Source: Clostridia bacterium (GTDB lineage: Bacteria; Bacillota; Clostridia; Oscillospirales; CAG-272). Taken from it: DNA of 64,000 nt. Both the position numbers and the translations under genes were made by a program. The notes beneath the pieces were generated by a model. It was given only the letters and a program-made list of their open reading frames with translations. It searched no databases and was not told the origin of the DNA. Each line of letters starts with the position of its first letter. The stretch's first letter is position 1. The stretch lies in assembly GCA_017472255.1 (NCBI GenBank), contig JAFUQU010000016.1, positions 1 to 64,000 on the forward strand, in the 5' to 3' direction. Positions 35,585-44,250 of the stretch are shown here, piece after piece.

Positions 35585-36220
35585 CTGTTACCGACAAAAG
35601 ACGACATGACAAAAGCGCTCGCCCAGCGCCACGGTGAGGCGCTTCAGCAGACCTTTTCCCAGGCGGCGGTGGCTGTGTGCGGTTTGGGCGGGCTTGGGTC
35701 AAATATCGCCGTGTCGCTGGCCCGTGCGGGAATCGGCAGACTGATTCTGATTGATTTTGACAGGGTGGACATTACCAATCTTCACCGCCAGCAGTATAAA
35801 GTATCGCAGATCGGGCGGTACAAGACGGACGCGCTCTGCGAAAATCTGATGGAAATCGCGCCGTATGTGGAGCTTGAAGCCCACACGGAGCGCATGACGG
35901 AGAGCAATGTGACAAGCCTTGTGCAGAACGCTGACATTATCTGCGAAGCCTTCGATGACGCGGCGGCAAAATCCATGCTGGCGAATACCGTTCTGGAGCA
36001 ATTGCCGGAAAAATATCTGGTAGCCGCCTCGGGTATGGCGGGCTTAGGCAGCGCCAACAGCATCCGAACGCGCCGCATCACGAAGCGCTTTTACCTTTGC
36101 GGCGATGGGGTCAGCGATGTCAGGGACGGGAACGGATTGTTTTCGTCCCGTGTCATGCTTTGCGCCGCGCATCAGGCGCACACCGTTCTGCGCATTCTGG
36201 CAGACGAATATGAAGTATAA
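35585..36220 (+). CDS. thiF: ThiS adenylyltransferase ThiF
   Basis: The E1-like enzyme adenylates the ThiS C-terminus. AVCGLGGLGSNIAVSLARAG is the nucleotide-binding loop, followed by ILIDFDRVDITNLHRQQY and the family-typical KSMLANTVLEQLP. The start is uncertain: AGGAGG at 35571-35576 is correctly spaced for a CTG at 35585, GTG 35576 overlaps that site, and ATG 35606 gives a shorter protein. The C-terminus is short and lacks the CxxC zinc pairs, as in small clostridial ThiF proteins. The gene directly follows thiS. Confidence 0.88.
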   Translation: MLPTKDDMTKALAQRHGEALQQTFSQAAVAVCGLGGLGSNIAVSLARAGIGRLILIDFDRVDITNLHRQQYKVSQIGRYKTDALCENLMEIAPYVELEAHTERMTESNVTSLVQNADIICEAFDDAAAKSMLANTVLEQLPEKYLVAASGMAGLGSANSIRTRRITKRFYLCGDGVSDVRDGNGLFSSRVMLCAAHQAHTVLRILADEYEV

Positions 36221-36239
36221 TTAAAGAAGGATTATAAAA

Positions 36240-37010
36240 ATGAACAACGATAAACTGATCATCGGTGGACACGAATTCCATTCCCGTTTCATTCTCGGAT
36301 CGGGAAAATATTCGCTGAATCTCATTGAGGCGGCGGTCAAGGACGCGGGAGCGGAGATTATCACCCTTGCCGTCCGCCGCGCCAACACGAAGGAGCAGGA
36401 GAGCATTCTGGATTTTATTCCGAAGGGCGTTACCCTCCTTCCCAACACCAGCGGCGCGAGAACGGCTGCGGAAGCCGTCCGCATCGCGCGGCTTGCACGG
36501 GAGCTTGGCTGTGGAAATTTTGTGAAGATTGAAATCATGCGCGATTCCAAATATCTGCTCCCCGACAATCAGGAGACGATCAAGGCGACGGAAACGCTTG
36601 CAAACGAAGGCTTCGTGGTCATGCCGTATATGTATCCCGATTTGAACGCTGCCCGCGATCTTGTCAGCGCGGGTGCGGCAGCCGTTATGCCCCTTGCTGC
36701 TCCCATCGGTTCAAACAAGGGACTGGCGACCCGGGATTTCATTCAGATTCTGATTGATGAGATTGATCTGCCCATCATCGTGGACGCGGGTATCGGCAGA
36801 CCGTCCCAGGCCTGCGAAGCGATGGAAATGGGCGCCGCCGCGATTATGGCGAATACTGCCCTTGCCACGGCAGGCAACCTTCCCATGATGGCTTCCGCGT
36901 TCCGACAGGCGATTGAAGCGGGGCGGAAAGCATATCTTTCGGGACTTGGCAGAGTGCTGACCCGTGGGGCATCGGCATCCGACCCGCTGACCGGATTCCT
37001 GCGCGATTAA
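36240..37010 (+). CDS. thiG: Thiazole synthase ThiG
   Basis: The 256-residue TIM barrel contains [46 protein letters not shown] and [19 protein letters not shown]. It condenses deoxyxylulose 5-phosphate, dehydroglycine and ThiS thiocarboxylate into the thiazole phosphate. Length and motifs are normal. AAAGAAGG precedes the ATG. Confidence 0.95.
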   Translation: MNNDKLIIGGHEFHSRFILGSGKYSLNLIEAAVKDAGAEIITLAVRRANTKEQESILDFIPKGVTLLPNTSGARTAAEAVRIARLARELGCGNFVKIEIMRDSKYLLPDNQETIKATETLANEGFVVMPYMYPDLNAARDLVSAGAAAVMPLAAPIGSNKGLATRDFIQILIDEIDLPIIVDAGIGRPSQACEAMEMGAAAIMANTALATAGNLPMMASAFRQAIEAGRKAYLSGLGRVLTRGASASDPLTGFLRD

Positions 37011-37021
37011 GGAGCGGTATG

Positions 37022-38275
37022 ATGGAAAACCAATTCTTTGTGGACTCGGAGTATCTTTCTCCCGAAGCGCTGGTCAAAAAGCACCGTCTGGAGAACGATC
37101 CGTCGTCGCGGAAAAATCATATGGAATATCTGCCGGGCATGGAGCGGATTGAATCGGATGTCTGCGCCAATGTCATGGGACACATGAACGCCTATGATTC
37201 CTCCCGATATACCGCCAGAGATGTTAAGGCAGCATTGGAGCATGAGGTCTGCACAATCGAAGATTTCAAAGCCCTCCTTTCCCCTGCGGCGGAACCGTTC
37301 CTCGAACAGATGGCGCAGAGAGCGAGACTGGAAACCAGCAGGCACTTCGGAAATACGGTCTATCTGTTCACCCCGCTGTACATCGCCAACTATTGCGAGA
37401 ACTATTGCGTTTACTGCGGCTTCAACTGCTATAACCATATCCACCGCATGAAGCTGAATATGGAGCAGATTGAGCATGAAATGAAGGTCATTTCCGACAG
37501 CGGCATGGAGGAAATTCTGATTCTCACAGGGGAGAGCCGGGGACAGAGCGATGTGAATTACATCGGCGAAGCCTGCAAGCTGGCAAGAAAGTATTTCCGC
37601 ATGGTGGGGCTGGAGATTTATCCCGTCAACACCGATGAATACCGTTATCTGCATGAATGCGGGGCGGACTATGTAACGGTTTTTCAGGAAACCTACGATA
37701 CCGATAAATATGAGCAGCTGCATCTTCTTGGACATAAGCGTGTATGGCCCTATCGCTTTGATGCGCAGGAGAGGGCACTTCGCGGCGGAATGCGCGGCGT
37801 GGCGTTCTCGGCGCTGCTTGGGCTGTCGGATTTCAGGAAGGACGCCCTTGCGAGCGCATTGCACGTTTATTTCCTTCAGCGCAAGTATCCCCACGCGGAA
37901 ATGTCGCTGTCCTGTCCCCGGCTGCGCCCCATCATCAACAATGATAAAATCAATCCGCTGGATGTTCATGAAAAGCAGCTTTGTCAGATTCTCTGCGCCT
38001 ATCGGATATTCCTGCCGTTTGTCGGTATCACGGTATCATCCCGTGAGAGCGCTGAATTCCGCAACGGCATTGTCAAAATCGCGGCCACGAAGGTTTCCGC
38101 GGGCGTGTCTACGGGTATCGGCGACCATGAAAGCAAATACAGCGGCAAGGCGTCGGACGAAGCTGCGGGCGACGAACAGTTTGAAATCGACGACAACCGC
38201 AGTTTGGATAAGATGTATCAGGACATTGCGGGGGAGGGTTTGCAGCCTGTTCTGAACGATTACCTGTATGTATGA
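37022..38275 (+). CDS. thiH: 2-iminoacetate synthase ThiH
   Basis: A radical SAM enzyme of 417 residues with the cluster motif YCENYCVYCGF (Cx3Cx2C) at about residues 120-130 and ThiH-specific segments QETYDTDKYEQLHLLGHKR and RLRPIINNDK. It cleaves tyrosine to give dehydroglycine for ThiG, the anaerobic alternative to ThiO. The ATG at 37022 is better spaced from GGAG than the one at 37019. It ends the thi operon: the HMP branch (thiC, thiD) and thiE are not in the window. Confidence 0.93.
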   Translation: MENQFFVDSEYLSPEALVKKHRLENDPSSRKNHMEYLPGMERIESDVCANVMGHMNAYDSSRYTARDVKAALEHEVCTIEDFKALLSPAAEPFLEQMAQRARLETSRHFGNTVYLFTPLYIANYCENYCVYCGFNCYNHIHRMKLNMEQIEHEMKVISDSGMEEILILTGESRGQSDVNYIGEACKLARKYFRMVGLEIYPVNTDEYRYLHECGADYVTVFQETYDTDKYEQLHLLGHKRVWPYRFDAQERALRGGMRGVAFSALLGLSDFRKDALASALHVYFLQRKYPHAEMSLSCPRLRPIINNDKINPLDVHEKQLCQILCAYRIFLPFVGITVSSRESAEFRNGIVKIAATKVSAGVSTGIGDHESKYSGKASDEAAGDEQFEIDDNRSLDKMYQDIAGEGLQPVLNDYLYV

Positions 38276-38305
38276 TATCCTTAATGCAATATTGTGGATA
38301 TGCTA

Positions 38306-38410
38306 TTGACAAACCCATCCAGAATGATGTATAATATATAAGTAATATACGGCGCCCGATCATAAGGGCGGCGTATATTCAAATTGGCAGTTAGTTTACG
38401 CTAACCGCCG
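38306..38410 (+). promoter_or_regulatory. Promoter and structured 5' leader of the CobW genes
   Basis: TTGACA, 18 bp and TATAAT (38306-38335) are followed by two hairpins: a 13-bp stem with one mismatch (38345-38379) and GGCAGTTAG/CTAACCGCC with one wobble pair (38386-38409). The RNA precedes metal-GTPase genes by 50 bp and might be a metal- or metabolite-sensing element. I could not match it to a known riboswitch class. Confidence 0.5.
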
Positions 38411-38458
38411 TGAAGGACTTTTGTCAAAAAAATAAACCAATATTAAGGAGACACATAT

Positions 38459-39658
38459 ATGACGAAAATTGACATATTCTCCGGCTTCCTCGGCGCCGGA
38501 AAAACCACGCTCATCAAAAAGCTCATCGCTGAGGCTTATACCGGTGAAAAGCTGGTACTGATTGAAAACGAATTCGGCGACGTTGGTATTGACGGCGGAT
38601 TTTTGCAGGATGCGGGCGTGAACATTAGAGAGATGAATTCGGGCTGCATCTGCTGTAGTTTGGTAGGCGATTTCGGAAAGGCGCTGAAGCAGGTGCTGAC
38701 CGATTATGCGCCCGACCGTATTCTCATCGAGCCTTCGGGCGTGGGCAAGCTCAGCGATGTGATTCGCGCTGTGGAGAATATTGATTCCCCCGATATCGTT
38801 CCGGGCGCTTTCACCACGGTGGTGGATGTGAACAAGTGCAAAATGTACATGAAGAATTTCGGCGAATTCTTCAACAATCAGATTGAGTGCGCGGGAACTG
38901 TCATTCTCAGCCACACCACAGGGGTTTCCGACGCAAAGCTGGCCGCCTGCGTTGAGCAGATTCGGGAGCACAATCCTTCGGCGGATATACTCACGACGCC
39001 CTGGGAGCAGCTCACCGGTGCGCAGATTCTGGAAGTGCTTGAAAAGAAGAATACGTTGGAAAACGAATTGAAGCAGCTTGCCGAAGAAGCGCAGGTTTGC
39101 CCCGTCTGCGGTCATCATCACGAGCACGAGCATGAACACGAACATGAACATGAGCACGAACACTAACACGAGCATGAGCACGAGCATGAGAATGAACACG
39201 AGAATGAACATGAACATTAGCACGAACACGAACACGAGCATGAGCACGAGCATGAGCATGAACACGAGCATGAACATGAACACGAGCATGAGCACGAACA
39301 TCACCATGACCATGATGAGCATTGCTGCTGTGGCCACGACCATGATCACGACCACGACCATGATCATCATCATCACCATCATGCGGACGAAGTATTCACC
39401 AGCTTCGGTGCGGAAACCGGTCGCCGTTACACCGTTCAGGAAATTACCGACGCGCTTTCCGCTCTGGCAAATGAAGAAAAATACGGTATTATTCTTCGCG
39501 CCAAGGGCATTGTCAACGGCACCGACGGCTTTATTCATTTTGACTATGTGCCCGGAGAACCCGATGTTCGTTCCGGCAGTGCAGCACCTACCGGTCGTCT
39601 CTGCGTCATCGGTTCGAAAATCCATGAGGATGCGCTGAAGGAACTGTTCATGCTTTGA
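38459..39658 (+). pseudogene. CobW-family metal-chaperone GTPase interrupted by two stops in its His/Glu repeat
   Basis: The first 235 codons encode a CobW/G3E GTPase: Walker A GFLGAGKTTLIKK, NEFGDVGIDGGFLQ, the metal-binding CxCC motif SGCICC and IEPSGVGKL. A tail of HE repeats then meets TAA at 39164. The same frame continues with more His/Glu repeats, a TAG at 39218, further repeats, CCCGHDHDHDHDHD and a CobW C-terminal domain (GRRYTVQEITDALSALANEE, GTDGFIHFDYVPG) ending at 39658. The full protein would be about 399 residues. The N-terminal product alone could keep GTPase activity, but it lacks the C-terminal domain. G3E GTPases load zinc or other metals into target proteins. GGAG lies before the ATG. 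Confidence 0.75.
39113..39382 (+). repeat. Low-complexity His/Glu and His/Asp tandem repeat
   Basis: A run of about 90 codons alternates CAC/CAT with GAG/GAA, then GAC/GAT. It encodes a flexible metal-binding linker between the two halves of the CobW protein. It contains both premature stops, and two AAT codons stand where CAT is expected. Confidence 0.85.
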
Positions 39659-39674
39659 GCGGAGGAGGGTAATC

Positions 39675-40616
39675 ATGGAAATCCCCGTCTATTTATTTAC
39701 CGGTTTTCTGGAAGCGGGCAAAACCAAATTTATACAGGATACTCTTACCGAGCAGCCGTTCACAACGGAAGGGAATATTCTCCTTCTTATCTGCGAGGAG
39801 GGAATAGAGGAATATGACCCCTCGGCTTTCTGCACCCATAATGTGCAGTGCGAGGTAGTCGAAAAGGAAAGCGACCTTACCTCCGAGTTCCTGCTGTCTC
39901 TGCTGAAAAAGCACCATGCCACGCTTGTGATGGTGGAATACAACGGAATGTGGCAGCTTGGCAGCCTGTACGAGAATATGCCGGAGGAATGGTATGTATA
40001 TCAGGAGCTGTTCCTCTGCGATTCGCACACCATCGAAAACTATAACAAAAATATGCGAAGCCTTGTCGTGGACAAGCTGTCCTCCTGCGACCTCGTTGCG
40101 TTCAACCGCGTGGATGCCGACACCGACCGTATGCCGCTTCACAAGCTGGTGCGCGGAGTCAGCCGAAGCGCCAGAATCGTGTACGACATGACAGACGGTA
40201 CCATCGAATACGACACGATCGAGGATCCTCTGCCGTTCGATATCAATGCGGACATTATCAAAATCGAGGATCGGGATTATGCGTACTGGTATCGGGATAT
40301 TGTGGAAGACATGGAGAAATATGACGGTAAAAAAGTCCGGTTCAAGGGAATGGTTGCCAAGGATGAAACGATTCCGAAAGGCAGCTTCATCTGCGGACGT
40401 CATGTGATGACCTGCTGTGAGGACGATATCCGGTACAGCGGCATCGCCTGCAAGTGGGCGAACAGCGAGTCGTTGAAATCCTATGATTGGGTGGTTATCA
40501 CCGGAAAGATCGCTATCGAAAAGCACAAAATCTATACGGCGCCAGGTCCTGTGATTAAGATTAATACCGTGATACCCGCCGCTCCGCCAGAAGAAGAGGT
40601 TGCGACATTTAACTAA
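39675..40616 (+). CDS. CobW-type GTPase fused to a DUF1980/TIGR03943-like domain
   Basis: The 313-residue protein has an N-terminal G3E-like P-loop (LFTGFLEAGKTKFIQDTLTE) and segment LLLICEEGIEEYD, but not the CxCC metal motif. Its C-terminal third (FKGMVAKDETIPKGSFICGR, VMTCCEDDIRYSG, DWVVITGKIAIEKHK) resembles the OB-like end of the YcgQ/TIGR03943 proteins that accompany YcgR-type permeases in zinc homeostasis loci. It follows the first CobW gene by 16 bp and is likely in the same operon. A role in zinc allocation is inference. Confidence 0.7.
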   Translation: MEIPVYLFTGFLEAGKTKFIQDTLTEQPFTTEGNILLLICEEGIEEYDPSAFCTHNVQCEVVEKESDLTSEFLLSLLKKHHATLVMVEYNGMWQLGSLYENMPEEWYVYQELFLCDSHTIENYNKNMRSLVVDKLSSCDLVAFNRVDADTDRMPLHKLVRGVSRSARIVYDMTDGTIEYDTIEDPLPFDINADIIKIEDRDYAYWYRDIVEDMEKYDGKKVRFKGMVAKDETIPKGSFICGRHVMTCCEDDIRYSGIACKWANSESLKSYDWVVITGKIAIEKHKIYTAPGPVIKINTVIPAAPPEEEVATFN

Positions 40617-40624
40617 TCCGTCAG

Positions 40625-40656
40625 AAAAAAACAGTCACCGGGAGGTGGCTGTTTTT
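40625..40656 (+). terminator. Intrinsic terminator after the CobW genes
   Basis: An AACAGTCACC/GGTGGCTGTT stem (one wobble pair) with a 4-nt loop is preceded by an A run and followed by TTTTT. Confidence 0.85.
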
Positions 40657-40704
40657 GTTCGTTATCAGCAATGGGGGCTTACAGCTGGCGGAGCGGATTC
40701 TTAA

Positions 40705-40806
40705 ACCTTCCGCCTCCTTTGCAATCATCGCCATGCGGTTTTCGGATGTGGGCGCGATCAGCGACACCAGATCAACGCCGTATTGATGACAGATCGGCAG
40801 AAACTC
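40705..40806 (-). pseudogene. trpA: Internal fragment of tryptophan synthase alpha chain
   Basis: About 34 codons match the middle of TrpA: EFLPICHQYGVDLVSLIAPT and SENRMAMIAKEAEG. The expected continuation FVYCVSS is absent, and there is no start, no active-site region and no stop of its own. It sits directly behind a T-box-like leader on the same strand, which suggests a large internal deletion of a trp operon. Confidence 0.75.
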
Positions 40807-40990
40807 CCTTGACGGAAAACTACTCTCTGTCAAGGACGAATAATTCAAACACTATCCGCTGTGCCACCTTGAATTCACCGCAGCCATGTAAAGACCGCGT
40901 GTGCGCTTAGCAGGATACCGACATATCCCCGGCAACCGACGTATGCCAACACGTTGCAGAATACTATGTGATCGCTCACATTTACCCGAA
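40805..40990 (-). ncRNA. T-box-like leader remnant (probably trp)
   Basis: On the minus strand the T-box core AAGGTGGCACAGCGG (40856-40870) lies between GAATTC and TTTGAATT. The terminator follows: TCCTTGAC and GTCAAGGG arms (40805-40836) with the typical TTCGTCC lead-in. Stem I is not clear, so the 5' part may be degraded. The UGGC bulge would pair with a tRNA ending G-CCA, compatible with tRNA-Trp. It heads the trpA fragment. Confidence 0.55.
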
Positions 40991-41089
40991 GTGGTCAATA
41001 TTAAATTTTGTGTTATTCTGTGAATTTTATTTTTCCTGATTGTGAACGGCGAATTTCCGATAAAGCAAAAAAATTTTGAAAAATTTTCA

Positions 41090-41151
41090 TTTACCTATTG
41101 ACAAAGTAGGTAAATGGTGATATAATATAACCAACCTAAACGGTAGGTAAC
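41090..41151 (+). promoter_or_regulatory. metY promoter with two Rrf2-type operator candidates
   Basis: TTGACA (41098-41103), 17 bp and TATAAT (41121-41126). One inverted repeat, TTTACCTA-N9-TAGGTAAA (41090-41114), encloses the -35. A second, ACCAACCTA followed by TAGGTAAC (41130-41151), begins 3 bp after the -10 and matches the sites at 49243 and 49964. A repressor bound there would block transcription. Confidence 0.75.
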
Positions 41152-41206
41152 AATGTCAGAACCAAAATCATGGTCAGGTATATTATTGTTAAGGCAGGTA
41201 CTGGGA

Positions 41207-41287
41207 ATGGGAAACTACTTTTACAAGTTAGTCAGATCCAATTTCAGATTCGGACGAATGTGTCGATGTTGCATCGGATCACTGTAA
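41207..41287 (+). CDS. 26-residue Cys-containing leader peptide upstream of metY
   Basis: The ORF begins MGNYFYKLVRSNFRF and then has a GRMCRCC segment, so three of its last eight residues are cysteine. It is homologous to the 50008 peptide: both share N at position 3, F at 5, L at 8, R at 10, N at 12, RF at 14-15, R at 17 and RC at 20-21. An in-frame ATG at 41153 exists, but the alignment supports 41207. The Cys codons lie in a small hairpin (CGATG-TTG-CATCG). It lies 61 bp before metY with no clear terminator between. A cysteine-responsive translational or mRNA-level control is the likely role; a functional microprotein is the alternative. Confidence 0.6.
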   Translation: MGNYFYKLVRSNFRFGRMCRCCIGSL

Positions 41288-41348
41288 AAATATAAACGCG
41301 GCAAATCATATCGATTACATTTTTTAATATTGAAAGGAAATACAAATC

Positions 41349-42632
41349 ATGTCTAACTATAAATTCGAAACACTCCAGCTCCACGTAGGTCAGGAATCTC
41401 CCGATCCCGCAACCGATGCCCGTGCGGTACCGATTTATCAGACCACCTCTTACGTCTTCCACAACTCCGCTCACGCAGCAGCACGCTTTGGTCTGGCGGA
41501 TGCGGGCAACATTTACGGTCGTCTCACCAACTCCACCCAGGATGTGCTTGAAAAGCGCGTCGCCGCTCTTGAAGGCGGTGTAGCCGCTCTCGCTCTCGCT
41601 TCCGGCGCTGCAGCGATTACTTACACCCTGGAAGCGCTCGGACAGAACGGCGGTCACTTCGTATCGCAGAAAACCATCTATGGCGGCAGCTACAACCTGC
41701 TGGCACATACGCTCCCGAACTTCGGCATCACCGCTACCTTCGTGGATATCCACGATCTCGCCGAGGTGGAAGCCGCAATTCAGGACAACACCAGAGCAAT
41801 CTACATCGAAACCCTCGGCAACCCCAACAGCGATATTCCGGATATCGACGCGCTCGCCGAGCTTGCGCATAAGCACGGTCTGCCGCTGGTTGTGGACAAC
41901 ACCTTCGGCACGCCTTACCTCATCCGTCCTATCGAGCACGGCGCGGATATCGTAGTACATTCCGCTACCAAGTTCCTCGGCGGTCACGGTACCACCCTCG
42001 GCGGCATTATCGTGGATTCCGGTAAGTTCGACTGGGCAGCGTCCGGCAAGTATCCGGCAATCGCTGAGCCGAACCCCAGCTATCACGGCGTATCCTTCGT
42101 CAAGGCAGTAGGCCCCGCAGCGTTTGTTACCTACATCCGCGCGATTCTGCTCCGCGACACCGGCGCAACGATTTCGCCCTTCAACGCATTCCTGCTTCTT
42201 CAGGGCATTGAAACCCTGTCCCTGAGACTGGATCGCCACGCAGAAAACACGAAGAAGGTTGTCGAGTTCCTCGCCAATCATCCGCAGGTCGAGCACGTCA
42301 ACCATCCGTCGCTGCCCGATCATCCCGATCACGCACTGTACGAAAAGTATTTCCCGAACGGCGGCGGCTCCATCTTCACCTTCGAAATCAAGGGCGGCAC
42401 TCCGGAAGCGCACAAGTTCATTGACAGCCTGGAGATTTTCTCCCTGCTTGCCAACGTGGCAGACGTCAAGAGCCTTGTGATTCATCCCGCAACCACCACA
42501 CACAGCCAGCTGAACGAGGAAGAGCTGCTCGACCAGGGCATCAAGCCGAACACCATCCGTCTTTCCATCGGTACCGAACACATCGACGACATCATCGCCG
42601 ACCTGCAGCGCGGCTTTGATGCTGTAAAGTAA
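41349..42632 (+). CDS. metY: O-acetylhomoserine sulfhydrylase (MetY)
   Basis: The 427-residue PLP enzyme begins YKFETLQLHVGQE and carries TSYVFHNSAHAA, the PLP-lysine motif VVHSATKFLGGHG (Lys208) and PNPSYHGVSF. It makes homocysteine from O-acetylhomoserine and sulfide. Length and order match MetY rather than cystathionine gamma-synthase. GAAAGGAAA precedes the ATG. It is followed after 21 bp by cysK, so the pair handles sulfide incorporation into both homocysteine and cysteine, under the Rrf2-type promoter and leader peptide upstream. Confidence 0.93.
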   Translation: MSNYKFETLQLHVGQESPDPATDARAVPIYQTTSYVFHNSAHAAARFGLADAGNIYGRLTNSTQDVLEKRVAALEGGVAALALASGAAAITYTLEALGQNGGHFVSQKTIYGGSYNLLAHTLPNFGITATFVDIHDLAEVEAAIQDNTRAIYIETLGNPNSDIPDIDALAELAHKHGLPLVVDNTFGTPYLIRPIEHGADIVVHSATKFLGGHGTTLGGIIVDSGKFDWAASGKYPAIAEPNPSYHGVSFVKAVGPAAFVTYIRAILLRDTGATISPFNAFLLLQGIETLSLRLDRHAENTKKVVEFLANHPQVEHVNHPSLPDHPDHALYEKYFPNGGGSIFTFEIKGGTPEAHKFIDSLEIFSLLANVADVKSLVIHPATTTHSQLNEEELLDQGIKPNTIRLSIGTEHIDDIIADLQRGFDAVK

Positions 42633-42653
42633 ACTATCTGGGAGGAATATATC

Positions 42654-43586
42654 ATGTCGAAAATCTATACATCCGCTGACCAGCTTATCGGCAAAACGCC
42701 GCTTCTTGAGCTGACGCACATCGAAAAAGCACTCGGTCTGAAAGCAAAGCTCCTTGCAAAGCTCGAATACTTCAATCCCGCCGGTTCCGTTAAGGACAGA
42801 ATTGCCAAGGCGATGATTGACGACGCAGAGGCATCCGGCGCACTGAAGCCCGGTTCCGTCATCATCGAGCCTACCTCGGGCAACACCGGTATCGGTCTTG
42901 CGTCCGTAGCAGCGGCAAGAGGCTATAGAATTATCATCGTTATGCCCGAAACCATGTCCGTGGAACGCAGACAGCTGATGAAGGCATACGGCGCAGAGCT
43001 TGTGCTCACCGAGGGCGCTAAGGGTATGAAGGGCGCCATCGCCAAGGCGGAGGAGCTGGCTAAGGAAACGCCGAACAGCTTTATCCCCGGTCAGTTCGTC
43101 AACCCGGCTAACCCCAAGGCACATAGAGAGAGCACCGGTCCCGAAATTTATGAGGACACCGACGGAAAGGTTGATATTTTCGTTGCAGGTGTAGGCACTG
43201 GCGGAACAGTTACCGGTGTCGGCGAGTATCTCAAATCGAAAAATCCGGCTGTTAAGGTTGTTGCTGTTGAACCGGCTTCTTCTGCGGTACTCTCGACCGG
43301 CGTTGCGGGACCGCATAAGATTCAGGGTATCGGCGCGGGATTTGTGCCGGATGTATTGAATACAAAGGTTTACGATGAAATTATCCCCGTCTCCAACGAC
43401 GATGCGTTCGCTACGGGCAAACTCATCGGCAAGAACGAAGGCGTACTTGTGGGTATTTCCTCTGGAGCGGCGACTTACGCGGCCATCGAGCTTGCAAAGC
43501 GCCCCGAAAACGAGGGTAAGACCATAGTTGTTCTTCTGCCCGATACCGGCGACAGATACTTGTCCACACCGCTGTTTGCGGAATAA
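42654..43586 (+). CDS. cysK: Cysteine synthase (O-acetylserine sulfhydrylase)
   Basis: A 310-residue fold-type II PLP enzyme with [20 protein letters not shown] (PLP lysine at 47), [19 protein letters not shown], the phosphate loop [12 protein letters not shown] and [15 protein letters not shown]. It makes cysteine from O-acetylserine and sulfide. GGGAGG precedes the start, and a strong terminator follows the stop by 6 bp. Confidence 0.95.
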   Translation: MSKIYTSADQLIGKTPLLELTHIEKALGLKAKLLAKLEYFNPAGSVKDRIAKAMIDDAEASGALKPGSVIIEPTSGNTGIGLASVAAARGYRIIIVMPETMSVERRQLMKAYGAELVLTEGAKGMKGAIAKAEELAKETPNSFIPGQFVNPANPKAHRESTGPEIYEDTDGKVDIFVAGVGTGGTVTGVGEYLKSKNPAVKVVAVEPASSAVLSTGVAGPHKIQGIGAGFVPDVLNTKVYDEIIPVSNDDAFATGKLIGKNEGVLVGISSGAATYAAIELAKRPENEGKTIVVLLPDTGDRYLSTPLFAE

Positions 43587-43592
43587 AAGAAA

Positions 43593-43630
43593 GCACCGGT
43601 GCCTGTTATAATCGGCACCGGTGTATTTTT
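43593..43630 (+). terminator. Intrinsic terminator after metY-cysK
   Basis: A perfect 10-bp CACCGGTGCC/GGCACCGGTG stem with an 11-nt loop is followed by TATTTTT. Confidence 0.9.
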
Positions 43631-43683
43631 ATAAGGCGCAGAATCGATTGGAACAGGCCAAACAAAAAATGAGGAGAACAATC

Positions 43684-44250
43684 ATGATTCCAACAAGAGA
43701 CGAAGCATTATCGCTTCTGAAAGAATTCAATTCCGAGCCGTTTCACATCAGGCACGCTGTCACGGTCGAGGGAACGATGCGGTATTTTGCCAGAGAGCTT
43801 GGATATGCTAATGAAGAGGATTTCTGGGGGATTGTCGGACTGCTTCATGACCTCGATTTTGAACAATTCCCCGAGCAGCACTGCATCAGGGAACAGGAAC
43901 TCCTTCGTGAGCGCGGCATCGATGAACGCATCGTTCACGCAACGGCGAGCCACGGTTATGCGCTGACGGTTGATATCAAGCCGGAGCATGAGATGGAAAA
44001 GGTGCTTTACGCGGTGGATGAGCTTACGGGACTGATCGGCGCGGTGGCGATTATGAGACCGTCCCGGAGCGTTTCCGACCTGGAGCTGAAATCGGTTAAG
44101 AAAAAGTATAAGAATCTGAATTTCGCCGCCGGATGTTCAAGAGACGTCATTGAGCGGGGCGCCGATATGCTCGGATGGACATTGGATGATTTAATAACAA
44201 AAACCATTCTCGCTATGAGAAGCTGTGAAAAAGTGTATGAAAATATTTGA
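43684..44250 (+). CDS. HD-domain hydrolase
   Basis: The 188-residue protein has the HD phosphohydrolase pattern: HIRHAVTVEGTMRYFAREL, the HD pair in VGLLHDLDFEQFP (about residues 56-68), HATASHGYALTVDI and a distal AVDELTGLIGAVAIMRPSR. Such stand-alone HD proteins hydrolyse nucleotides or phosphoesters; the substrate is unknown. It opens the Fe-S/sulfur operon, AGGAGA precedes the ATG, and its stop overlaps the hydE start by 14 bp. Confidence 0.85.
   Translation: MIPTRDEALSLLKEFNSEPFHIRHAVTVEGTMRYFARELGYANEEDFWGIVGLLHDLDFEQFPEQHCIREQELLRERGIDERIVHATASHGYALTVDIKPEHEMEKVLYAVDELTGLIGAVAIMRPSRSVSDLELKSVKKKYKNLNFAAGCSRDVIERGADMLGWTLDDLITKTILAMRSCEKVYENI

Noticed and set aside
38345..38409. Idea that the CobW leader is a known riboswitch
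   Set aside because: The conserved cores I know for the TPP, NiCo, yybP-ykoY, fluoride and ZTP classes are not present; kept only as an unassigned structure.
39078..39638. Met/Thr/Asn-rich open frame across the His/Glu repeat
   Set aside because: It is the shifted reading of the CAC/GAG repeat and the CobW C-terminal domain. The composition is low-complexity and there is no ribosome site or family match.
41153..41206. Upstream in-frame ATG extending the metY leader peptide to 44 codons
   Set aside because: The added part lies in the operator region, lacks a good ribosome site and has no counterpart in the 50008 peptide.
40616..41206. Search for an intact gene in this roughly 590-bp gap
   Set aside because: Only a terminator, the trpA scrap, the T-box-like leader and the metY promoter are supported; other small frames have no ribosome site or similarity.
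41244..43316. 690-codon minus-strand frame over metY and cysK
   Set aside because: It spans two strongly recognised genes on the opposite strand and its translation shows no domain.
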